From assembly GCA_030704615.1 (NCBI GenBank), contig CM060734.1:41804042-41868041 (forward strand): 64,000 bases of DNA. The letters run 5' to 3'. The notes beneath the pieces are model-generated. The model did not search any database. It was not told the origin of the DNA and was given only the letters and a program-made list of their open reading frames with translations. The DNA comes from Takakia lepidozioides. Lineage: Eukaryota; Streptophyta; Takakiopsida; Takakiales; Takakiaceae. The stretch's first letter is position 1; every line of letters starts with the position of its first letter. Shown here in pieces: positions 36,060 to 46,860 of this stretch. The position numbers and the translations under genes were made by a program.

Positions 36060-37586
36060 TTCATCAGCGTAAAAAACCAACATGTCCCTTCATGGGCCCC
36101 CCAAAATCGTCACCTTACGAATTTTGTAAAGGGTCTTACCCTTGGAATAAGGTACCTCCTCCTATGAGGATTGAACTTCCGTCTAAGAAGGTAATCATTT
36201 TAACAAAGGGAATTTCTGCCCAGGCAGTTTTTTTACATATTAACAAATGGGAGATAATTACATTTAGTTTGCAACAGAGTGTAATAGGGTAACCTATGGT
36301 TGGTTCTAGTACTTAGGTTAACTTTATAGGGGAGCCTATGATATGTAGCCATGTATTGATGGGGGATTCAACCCTGATTTGAAATGTGCGGATGTGTAAG
36401 AGGGCATCGAGCGAGCTCTTGTGTGCGTACTGCAATTTTCAAGAGGATGATCGAGAGAAAATGCAATGCAGTTTGTGCATAGTGATTTTAGTGAATGTAC
36501 TAGTAAGCAGTGTGGGTTATGTCGGGTAGTTGATCGAGCTTAGGGACAGACAATGGCTTCTGCGTTTTTTTTGGGTCTATCGAGAGTGGTTTAGATCCAA
36601 GGTACACAATGGATTTATATGAGAGCGCTTGTGCTGAATAGGAAAGACAAGGAATATTGGCTTTGTGTTAAGTTAGGGTGTGAACTAGATGATATGTAGC
36701 TCGAATTGCCGAACTACAGGGAGGGGGATTAAACATCAATGGTTGTAAATGTGGGCAGGTCAAAGAGCTGTAACTGAGTGTATGTAGTATGCGAGGACAC
36801 ATATTGGGGAGAGACAAATATCGATGCTTGTTGATTGGCAGTGGTATACTATGCTAGTGCCGTGTTTGGTATGTGTAGTGGGAGGAATGCTAATTCATGA
36901 GCCTGCTCATGAGTTCACGTGAACCTGTGAGCTTGGCCAGGCTCACGTGAGCTTGGGAAGCGGGCCCCATAACCGCGGGTGTTTCATCTAATTCCGCGGA
37001 TTTCTGTCATGTGACCGTTGAATCGTCATAGAATATGAAATGCAAATCTCATAATTGAGTATTAACCGAATATTGACCACAATCTATAGGTGAAGGAAAA
37101 AATGGATATGGAAAATTTGGTGCCCCAGTTAAAGAAAATGTGGTGGCCCTGTTGAAAGTCATTTGTCTTCTCTAATATATATATTATGTCAAATTTTGTT
37201 GTATGAATGAAGTTGCAGACATGATCTTCAACTAAATGAAATTGACTATGAACCAGCCATAAGAGGCCTTACCAAAATATAAATACAGAAGTCATCCTGA
37301 TTCGGAAGATGAAGACGTACTAATAGAGCTATCTCATGCAACGACTACAGTATCATCTATGAATAATCTACCCCAAGAATAGGAATGTCTACGCAAGGGA
37401 TCGGAGGATAGTGGAAAAAGTGTGTCGTGCGCATACATATCGCTACACAACTACATCGCTGTCCAAAAACCACACAACACATGTGCACGTCACACACTAG
37501 TCCACCACTAGTCCAACCACTAGGCTACAATTAGTCAGTCACTAGGCTGCTACTATGCTGCCCATTATGGCAGTCACTAGTCCACA
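36060..37586. other. Intergenic, nothing assigned
   Basis: A B-box-like GAGGATTGAACTTCC near 36165 hints at another tRNA-derived SINE on the minus strand. No gene is recognised. Confidence 0.35.
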
Positions 37587-38255
37587 TAATGATAAAGAAG
37601 AAGAATACAAGCACAAGCCCAACGAGCTCATAAAGCTGAAGCATAAACTCAGCTGGTCTTACCCCCGGCGTCGCAATCATGGTAGCCATGAACAATGGAG
37701 CCTGGCACATAGATGTCACCGCTCCCAGCAGCACACTAGCTGCCGTAGCCTTGGCAACACTAGGTAGTGGTGCTGCTCGTGTAGCTCTCCCCAATGGCAT
37801 AATAACCTCCGCCTCGGGAACAATCGGGCGAAAACTAGGTGCCATGGATGGAGTCGACACTATCTCCGCCAATGTGAATGACTGAGGAAGCCTAGCCTAA
37901 TGGCTTGCCTCCCCACGTTGTGAATCCAACTCCACATCTGCACCTCGTGGCTTAGGAACTCGTGCTGCTCCTCGAGTCACGGCTGCAGCAGACTCACTCC
38001 ACCTGCACTAGAGGTAGTGCTGCTCCGCACATGAATCCCATGCCTCCCATATCTCTTCCCTCAGGGTAGCTGCTGAAGCCGGTTGGCCATGCCTTGGTCA
38101 ACACCCTGACCTCTGCGTCCTTGGCCATGTTGAGCTTGCCCTTGGCCTGCACCTCGTGCCTGGCCACCTCGTCCTCTCTGGGCTGCTCCAACACCCCGGC
38201 CAACATTGCTCCCTTGGAACTGGCCTGGGCGCAACTCAGAATGCAAACCATAACA

Positions 38256-39452
38256 CTAGGCCTCTCCATCCCGTGCTTGCCACAATGCCCACACTGCAAC
38301 TATGCAGGCTGTGCATGTGCCGGCCCTTTGCCTCCCTCTGGGCAATCCTTCTTGACATGGGGTCCTCCATATGTCCAACACACCACCTCCGCCCGTTGTT
38401 GGTCTGCAAATGAAGGGAGAGACCCCTGCATCTGAGGTCCTCTCTGTCCTTCCCTGAGCTTCACTTGAGCCCCATTGTTGCCTTGAACACATTGAGGTAG
38501 TGGTTGGCTAGGAGACTACTCGTTCCTCCACCATGTTGAGCTCTATCCGTACTGCCAGCAAAAACACATTTGTTAAGATGGGTTGGGTCGCTTGTAGAAG
38601 AGTGGCATCCCGCACCCTTCTCCTCAGCTCCTTGTCCAATATCCCATACCAGAATTGGACTGCCTGAGCTTCCGTAACCCCTTGGGTTACATTTATCAAG
38701 CGCCTCATGCGAGTGAAAGCCTCCCTCAAGCTCTCAGTAGGCTTCCGTTGGAACTCTTGCAAGCTCCGCAACTTCTCTGTCCTCACCCCTTGATAGTTCC
38801 CTCTCAACTCTTCGAAGAACTCCACAACAGGGTTGAAGGCATGCACGGGTACTGGTGCTGGTGCGGTAGTGGCTTGGGGGGACGTCGTAGCTACAGTACC
38901 ACCAGTCCCACTAGTCCCATTGTTGCTTGCTGCAGCTGCCAGTGCAGCGGCAGGTATAGCCACTGCCCTCGTGGCTCTAGTGCCCCTAGTGATAGAGACA
39001 TAGTCGGGTGACCAGTACATCCTTCACTCCTCGATCTCAACCTTATGCCCCCGCCTGAACTCATGGTAATCATCCATAGGCGGCCCCTCAAGGTGCTGAA
39101 ACAACCTCTTTCATGCCATGAAATACGTAAATAGTTGTGGATTACGCATTTGCTGCAAATCACACCAACTTTCAAACTCTTGGATAAAATCATCCAACTT
39201 GATGGTGCCCACCGCCCCAGAGTACCTTCGTGGCCCCTTGGTAGCTCTATACATCTCCTCCATTGTGTCCCACAACAATGGCAAGGAAACAACTTGCACC
39301 GCCGGTGTGAGTCCTCCTGATTCACAATCCGAATCAGAACTTTCCGTAGAAGACACAGGAGGTGAAGATGGCCTAAACCGCACACCTCGTCTCGTGTACC
39401 CACTAGTATCGCTAGTGCTCGAACCGGCACTGTCCCCAGCAACTAGTGGCAC
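38256..39452 (-). pseudogene. Ty3/gypsy-like Gag pseudogene
   Basis: One frame reads from 39452 to about 38508 with two in-frame TGA stops (ending 39111 and near 39024). Typical Gag capsid features are WDTMEEMYRATKGPRRYSG, WKRLF-like text, FNPVVEFFEELRGNYQG, LRSLQEFQRKPTESLREAFTRMRRLI and QFWYGILDKELRRRV. After a frameshift near 38510 a zinc-knuckle-like CWTYGGPHVKKDCPEGGK follows (second Cys replaced by Tyr), then CGHCGKHG. Not functional. Capsid layout suits a Ty3/gypsy plant element. Confidence 0.75.
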
Positions 39453-39959
39453 CTCCGTGTTGACAAACTGTCACTCAACCGGTCATGAACATGTCCCTAA
39501 CCCCCTCTCCACAAGGTAACCGGGTAGAGAACCTGTTGCGGCTTATGGTTTGGAATACTAGGTTCCTAACATAGCCTATACCTGCACCTGCATCCACTGC
39601 AAGCACTCATATGGTTGGCTGGTTATCACCTCCAACCTCACCACAGGAGAAACAATGATGGCCTGACTGGTCATCACCCCAGCCTCACCATTGACAGCAT
39701 GCTCTAGGACTGGCCGGTGATCAAATCCGGACCAATCACCTATAAAAACAAGCGCCCACACAAAACTAACATGGTGCACAGTCAAGCATGTAGGTATGGA
39801 AGGGATCCAAACACAAGAATCAGAACGACAACTCCCCCACACCAAAAACAACTCCACGGTGTTGCTCCTGCAAGGACACCCCAGCCTAAACCCGGCCGCC
39901 CTCCACGAACGTCAAAATTCGGCCCTCAAGACCACATGTCAGTCCTTAGGCAGTTCATC

Positions 39960-40385
39960 AGTGCCTCCACGAGTCAGCACAAGCCGTCCACAGGTCAACA
40001 CGGGCCACCACGAGTCAGCACATGCCGTCCACAGGTCAACACGGGCCACCACAGACGAGCACAGGCCCACACAGATCACTGGTCACAGCCGTCACAGCCC
40101 CACACAGGCCACAACCCATCACAGCCCCAAAGGCCACAGGTCACAGCCTGTCACAGCCCCAAAGGCCACATACACAACCTGTCATAGCCCCTCACAGCCC
40201 ATCACAGCCTGTCACAGTCCGTCACAGCCCCTCAAGCAACAGGTCATAGCCTGTCACAGCCCTACACAAGTCACATGGGTCACAGTCCCAAAGGCCACAG
40301 CCCGTCACAGCCCCACAAGGCACAGGGCACAGCTTGTCACAGCCCATCATAGCCTGTCACAGCCCCATCCATGGCCACTCATGGC
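39960..40385. repeat. CACAGCC minisatellite
   Basis: Dozens of imperfect copies of GTCACAGCC(C/T) with GGTCAACACGGGCCACCAC pairs at 39993 and 40034. The long plus open frames here (39717-40392) come from the repeat, not from a gene. Confidence 0.85.
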
Positions 40386-40849
40386 AGTTTAGCCATTTCT
40401 CCAAGGGGTTTAGCCACGCCAAGCTAGGGTTTGTGTCTCTTGGGCTCTAGGCTTCTTTGCACCGAGCTATGACGGCTGTGAGAAAATCAGCAAGGTATTC
40501 TTGCTCTAGTAGCTCTAATTCCAAAGGAAGATGTTTGCAACCGAAACTAAGTGCACAAGCTTCCTTTTAACTCACAAAACAACGCCATTGATCCTTATGG
40601 CGACTAACCAAACATGGCTGACTTCCAGCCCTTGTAGGCACTCATTCACGTGCTTTTCTTGACCATAGCATGCCCTTTGCACCTAATCCAGCCCCTGCAC
40701 CTGCTGCTTCAAGAGTTGTGCTCCGTTTAAGCTTGAAGTTGAAACCCCAACTCACATAGGCCCTACAAGTGTTTTTATTTCACCCCAAGTGGAAACCAGC
40801 CCTAGCCCTTCCATTCTAGCTCTCTAAAGCTTGAAAACAAGAGACTCAA

Positions 40850-41220
40850 TGGGCTGAAGGCATGCTCCACACATGCCCCACTCTCACCAATCAGCTCCTT
40901 TGCTTCATTTCTTACACCCAGAAACCTGAAAATACAAGCTTCAGCGGGCTGAAAGCATGCTCCATACATGCCCTACAGGGAAACCAGCCCCTTCCTTCAT
41001 TTCTTGCACTCCCAAACCTGAAAGTACAAGCCTTCAACAGGCTGAAAGCATACATGCATTGCCCTCACATAAGGGAAGTCAGCTTTTCCCTCTTCCTTGC
41101 TTGCCCTCCAAGCTTGAACATGGAAGCTTCAATGAGTTGAATACATGCTCCACACATGCAACCTCTTCACACAAGAGGTATCAGCCCCCTATCTTGGCTC
41201 GTTGGCTCCTTGATGCTCTC
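40850..41220. repeat. About 95-bp diverged tandem repeat
   Basis: Four diverged units, each with AAGCTTGAA/CCTGAAA, GGGCTGAAAGCATGCTCC(A/C)CACATGCCC and CAGC(C/T)CCTT. Plus open frames across it have no domain. Confidence 0.7.
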
Positions 41221-42864
41221 TAAGACAAGACTAAGCACTCCATAGGCTTTGCCAAGCTTCTGAAACCCTAAGGCTTACATTTCCAACCACAAGACACTCC
41301 TCTTGTGGTGCAAGAGCTCTTCTTCCAAGCTCTGAAACCCTAGGTGCACATTCTATGGCCTTGCCGCAGCTCCTGTTCCAGTCCTACTCTTGCCATGACA
41401 AGAGCCCTATCAATGCTGAAGCTCGAGATTGAAACCCAATCTCAATATACTCCACAAAGTGCACTGATTTGCCCCAAGCCAAATCAGCCCTTTTGCTTGG
41501 TCTTGCAATCCTTCACACAATGAAAGCTCGCATTCCCAAGTCCAGTTCTCAGCTTTGCCACCAAAGCCACTCTAACCTCCTCTTGACTAGTCATCTTTCC
41601 AATCGTGCTTGCTCATGCATGTACACAATCTGAAACCATCAAGGTGCTCTGGAATTACCTGCAGCATGGTGCTTTCATCTCTGAAGCTGAAGATCGAATG
41701 CCAAGGTCTACTACCTCGTAACCCACATCGCCTCCGCTTCTAACAACCAAGAGCTCAACGGTGCTCCTTGCATAACAACCTGGTTTCTCTCATTCTCAAG
41801 CAAAAACCACAAGTGCTACAACTAACTCGTATCTGGCACTCACAGATACGAGCTCATCTTTCTCGAGTGATAAAGAAGAAGAATACAAGCACAAGCTCAA
41901 CGAGCTCACAAAGCTGAAGCATAAACTCATGTATATATAACCTCATCACTCAAATACAAGTCAAGCCAAGTGCACCCCACGCCATGGGGAATCCACACTA
42001 TGGTGCCATAGCTAGGCACGGTGAGGCTCAACTCGAGAAAGATGAGCCTCCCGCGCTCCAGGGCCTAAATCTGCCTTGACCCCTGGATTGACACTTGGGC
42101 CAATCCCAAATGTCAATATGTAAAAGCTAGCTATTTCCTAGCTAGTTTCACACTAGTGGTAAAATAACTTGACAGGCGAATTATGACACATGGATAGCTC
42201 TTTCGCCACTGCCTCCGCATACACAGGTAGCCGGTAGAAATGTGGTGGACTTTGAAGAAACGCCTAGGAAAGCAAAAATGACACCATTCCCGTGGCAGCA
42301 AATGAACTCATGCAAGACAACAAATATTGAGCATACTCCTAAAAGATATAGTGCGAGGCAGCTATGGTAGAAATGGGTACTCGTTAAGTGGAAAAAATAA
42401 ATGACAAAGAACAATGGTTAAAAAAGTAAGGATGCACTCATAGGTAAAGTCGTCATCAACCTCCTTATCCTCTGCCTCTCCCAAGTCAACAATAACTATA
42501 GACTCTATTTGTCTGCCGGAAGAAGACCCCACACACAGTGGAGCAATGACACCGTCATATACATCTGCATCTCCATCCATCCCAAAAAGATGCCTCCCAG
42601 CAGCTCTACAAGCATGGACGGAAGCTCCTACACGTGGATATATTGCATGAGGATGTGAGGACTTATAGTTTCAGAAATGCAGAATTGGAGGCATTGAAGG
42701 CACCAAATTCGACAAACCAACCTGTGGAGAGAGACAGATTTTCGAGCCTTGAGCCATGGAGGCCGCAAGTCTCGATACGAGTCTGCATCAACGCCGGGCT
42801 CTTCTCCCGAGCACCTCTCCATGGAACTCCATATTATTTATTGCTTCATAAAGCCTTGCCATGA
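41221..42864. other. Intergenic, nothing assigned
   Basis: Includes an inverted pair CATCTTTCTCGAGT (about 41849) / ACTCGAGAAAGATG (about 42033). Plus and minus open frames at 42181-42864 lack family resemblance. Confidence 0.35.
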
Positions 42865-43225
42865 GGAGAGTAATTATGTGGGAGTTGACACCCATATAAT
42901 AAATCTCTATCAATGACCGTAGTGTGCCCCCATTTTTGAGCCATCATAAAACCTTTACAGGAGAAGAGATATTATGTGGTAGTTGAAGCCCACATAATAC
43001 TCTTTCCATGACAGACTCTGTGAAACGATTTGTCCCGGGGAAAACCCTACTATCCGCCATGCAGTGTGGCCCTCATTTTCTTTTTATTGCTAATACCTTA
43101 CCAGAAAGAGAGATTTTATGTGGGTGTTGAAGCCCACATAATCTCTCTTTGTCAATTAGAGGTAGTGTGACCCTCATTTTCTTTTTATTGCTTCATAAAG
43201 CGTTGCCAGGAGAGATATTATGTAT
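42865..43225. repeat. Tandem hairpin units (TTATGTGGG...CCCACATAA)
   Basis: Three units with a stem TTATGTGGG / CCCACATAA and loop TGTTGAAG (near 42873, 42970 and 43120), spaced by CATTTTCTTTTTATTGC and CATAAAGC(C/G)(T)TTGCCA text; a partial fourth unit ends near 43220. A related solitary hairpin is at 44203-44228. Confidence 0.8.
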
Positions 43226-44744
43226 AGGGGGGTGATTGCAAACTAGAGTGGACCAAAAACAGCAGATCATGAGTACATAAAAGAATACATAAAGGAGGAT
43301 GTGGCGAATCCTCAACCATCGAATTTGCTTCAACTGACAATCTTGACCGTCTATTATTGACTGTTAAAACCAAGATTTTTAAATTGCGATAATATCAATT
43401 AACAATTTTATTCTTTGAAATTTGATCATAATCAACTGTGCATTTATGGTGAATGAATGCGTCTAATGAAAAAAGTTTTGTTATTTCAAAAGAATTTAGT
43501 CATAAAGGACTTTATGAAAATGCTATTTTTGAGGCTCAATATAGTACATAATATTTTTTTAAGTTCATATTTTTGAATGATAGTTTTCATTCCAGATCCC
43601 TCATTCTCCAAAACAAGTTGAGAGAGTCCCTTTTCTTGACTTTGTTCTAACTCCTATATTAAAAAAGTCCATAACGTCTTTTTTTATGGACTGTGACAAT
43701 TCCTTATGATAGCATCTAGAGATTCTGGTTTTTGATAATGAGATTTAAAAGTGTGAAAGTATATGTAGATGAGCCTCTATATATTAGTCCTTTTTTATTG
43801 ATGGCATTGTCATGTAGGAGTATGATAATTTACCACTATTCTATGTCTGGAAAAAACAGTGTTGTGACAGCAAAAAATGGACACTGTAGGCTGCAATCAC
43901 CCAGGGTAGAGCACGTTTGGAGGGCATCACGTGACGCTGAGGGCCCGAAAATCCCTTAATGCCCGACAGGCGGGGCTCTATTCTACGTAAAGCATTATCC
44001 CATATCGATTGCACAACCTGCAGACCGCATTAAGTATATAAGTGGGTGGGCTCCACGGGTGGAGGTCGGGGGTGGTGGTGGCAGGTGATTAGGGCTAAGG
44101 GTAATGCACTATGGCCGCTGTAATGCCCTGGCACGGATCAGGTGCGACAATACGGATATTAACGAGCATATTTTAACAAAGAAAAATTTAGGGAAATGCT
44201 TTACGTGGGTGTTGAAGCCCACATAACACTACAATACACCCTAGGATTTTCAACCTTTCAATTTGACGTTTTATTTTACTGTTGTTACTTTTGACTGCTA
44301 GATTGACTGCCTAGCTAAAAATAATATTAAAATATTAGACATAGTTGATTATAGTGAAAAAATTTCACTGTGTCAGGGTCATAATTATAGCTACAGTGAA
44401 AAATTTTGACTGACTTCTTTCACTGATCTAACACGACCATTCAAACACAGACACGTGTATCTGTTTATATATATATTAATGTGGATACAGAAGTAGTAAA
44501 AAGTTTGACCATTCTTTCACTGACATTTCATCGACTTGGCGTCTGTTGGTTAAGGATAGTGAAATAGAACAACTAGATTACCCGCAGTAGTCTTTTGTAC
44601 TAAACTTACAGTGAAAAGTACAAAGTAGAATTTAAAGATTCAAAAAATTCAAAAAGTTCAAAAGTCAATAGGGTTGCGGGCACGTTTTCGTCGTGAGTAG
44701 AGAGGGCTGTGGTGTGATTGTCGGTGATAATATAGAGCCCACCC
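43226..44744. other. Intergenic, nothing assigned
   Basis: No gene. 44203-44228 repeats the GTGGGTGTTGAAGCCCAC hairpin of the previous cluster. TCACTG/CAGTGA pieces recur near 44350-44630. Confidence 0.35.
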
Positions 44745-44800
44745 CCAAAAGGGGCAGTAGCCGTAAGGTGAAGTGACTCTTTAGTTACGCCGACCTTGGC
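44745..44800 (+). repeat. SINE family 1, 3'-end fragment
   Basis: GGGCAGTAGCC ... GGTGAAGTGA ... TTAGTTACGC matches the reverse complement of 48721-48790 and the copy at 59620. Confidence 0.5.
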
Positions 44801-45356
44801 CGGATTCATCTCTTTCTCTCACTCTCTCATGAAAATCTTGTCATAATACAGAGAATCTTCCTCTATTCTCTCCACTAATGGATTGTAGTGTTTTTTAGAG
44901 AATTTTTCTAAAACTTTATATGTTCATGTTCTTGTGTTGTGTCTGGAGTTACATTGACATGTCTTAATGATGTTGCAAAAATTCTAAGACACAATTGAAC
45001 AAGTGTGTGGTATACTTGGCTTCTACGTATCAGATATATACTGTAAGAGTTTGTGTTTTACATATCAGATATATGTTATAAGAGTAACTTGTGAATCGTT
45101 ATGATGACATGTTATTTCACTAGGGAGTAAGACTGAACCTCAAGGTTTAAGGAGTAAAAGTTAATATTCGATGACTTATCCATGGAAACATTGTAGTTGA
45201 AACTGATTTCTTATCCATTAGAAGACGAAATTCATTTGTAAGTTCTATCGTCACTCCTCAAGAGGTTATTAACGAACTTTCATTTGATCTCCTTGATGTG
45301 TTGATTTCGACGAAGAAGACGGATTTCGGACTAAGTTGCTAAAAAAACGGATGTGT

Positions 45357-46072
45357 GAACTCGATTATAAGGAGGATGACGATATTAGCAACCCGTCGAC
45401 TAAGTTTTGGAAGTCCTAATACAAGACCTCGCAGATATACAGAACTTTGATCATTCTCCGTCAACTTTCACCACAAATTCGAGACCCTCATCCTATATGT
45501 GCCTGTTCAAAGACCATAAATCCTTGCAATTATATACACACGTCACTGGACCGTCAAGTCCAGAGTGATCTTCCTTGCAGAAGTAGAGGAGTTTCTCCCT
45601 CACTTTTCTGTGCTCAAAAGCTATTTCTCAAACAAAGATGCACTAAAGCAGAGATCGCAAAGAAAACTAAACTCCACAAGAATGGTGGCTCTCTTAAACA
45701 ACGACACACTAAAGCAGAGATAACAAAGAAAACTAAACCCCACAGATGACGATGACAACTCGTCCTCGTCCGCATCTGCAGCAGTCTCTTAGCAGCCTTG
45801 GCATCCAAAACTGTCATTTTCCTTCAAATTTCATCGCAACGGGCTCCCTTCTAGCGCATGGCTCCTCCTCCTCCTCAGGATAGGACTTTGGAGGATCCAA
45901 GTAACATCTGTATGTGGTGGCGGTTCACTAATTCAGTACTGTTGCAAGCAAATCTCGCAGATGCAGTCACCTTTGACCTTGATCCAGCGTTGCATGCATG
46001 AACTCGATTATAAGGAGGATGACGATGACAACTCGTCGACTAAGTTTTGGAAGTCCCAATATAGGACCTAAC
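45357..46072. repeat. 75-bp direct repeats flanking a 66-bp tandem duplication
   Basis: GAACTCGATTATAAGGAGGA begins matching 75-bp blocks at about 45358 and 46001, both ending GTTTTGGAAGTCC(C/T)AATA. Between them a 66-bp unit (CACTAAAGCAGAGAT ... AAGAAAACTAAAC) is doubled at about 45631-45755. A decayed acidic coding-like stretch follows at 46300-46430. No family recognised. Confidence 0.7.
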
Positions 46073-46860
46073 ACAATACATAAACTACGATCTTAAGCTC
46101 ATGGCAGCAGTCAATTTATGGAAACTTTGGCTATGAGGTTATCCTTCTATTTGAATGACAAGATAATGTCTAAGTTTGTTACAAATAGAGCTTCCTGACA
46201 AACTTTCACTGGTTTTTTTGCAGCTCTCGTCCGAGTGGTTCTCATCTTCTGTAGTTGGAAAAAAGCCTGGTGAGGTTTCAAAACTCATGCTCCCTCTTTA
46301 CAAAGCAACAAAAGGAGGATGCAAACGAAGACATGGATTCTCTTTCTGAGGAGGACGACAGTTCTGAGGAAGGAAGCCCCTCGATAGCCATACTGGAAGT
46401 ATGAGAAACTGTTGAGCAGCCTATTGAGACCAAGACAATCAGCGAGGAAGACAACACAAGGTCTGAGCAGAAGGACAGAGAGCACCTCCACATCCATAGT
46501 GCAGGAAGAACGCACTCTGGAGAAGCTTGTTCTCGTCAAGAAGAGGCGAGGCCTTCGTGGTTAGGAGCTAGGAATTGTGTTGAGGAGAAAAAGGTACCAA
46601 AACCGAACCGCCATTATAGGAGTTCATTATATATAATCCTTTTTGACGATCGAACTAGCGAACGCGAACGTAAACCACTTATACCACCCGCAGGTCATGT
46701 TTTGACATATTAACATGAATATTAATCTTATTGGAGAAGTTTTTCTTAAGAAATCTCAAACATGCTCAAACATTTTCGGAAATCTTCAATTTTATTTTGA
46801 AAAATAGCATATTTAAGCATTATTATTTCAAAGACGGTGGTTTGCACATTTGTAACCTAA
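46073..46860. other. 3' flank of CCDC39 with an unassigned coding-like stretch
   Basis: Plus strand 46303-46408 reads an acidic stretch (SLSEEDDSSEEGS) ending in TGA. Composition suggests an exon of something, but no family is recognised. Confidence 0.3.

Larger units (their letters stand above)
37587..41935 (-). mobile_element. Decayed gag-bearing LTR-type retroelement (provisional limits)
   Basis: A 64-bp direct repeat (GATAAAGAAGAAGAATACAAG ... AAGCATAAACTCA) lies at about 37587-37652 and 41868-41932, possibly LTR-derived. Between them a gag pseudogene runs on the minus strand, but no pol genes are seen. The part upstream of gag (39550-41860) is minisatellite and diverged repeats. Could be a gag-only non-autonomous element or one eroded by deletion. 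Confidence 0.45.

Noticed and set aside
38094-38435. Plus ORFs opposite the gag pseudogene
   Set aside because: Antisense shadows of the minus-strand Gag coding DNA.
39717-40392. Two long overlapping plus ORFs (156 and 198 codons)
   Set aside because: They lie on the CACAGCC minisatellite; the proteins are simple repeats (HSPSQP-like) with no family.
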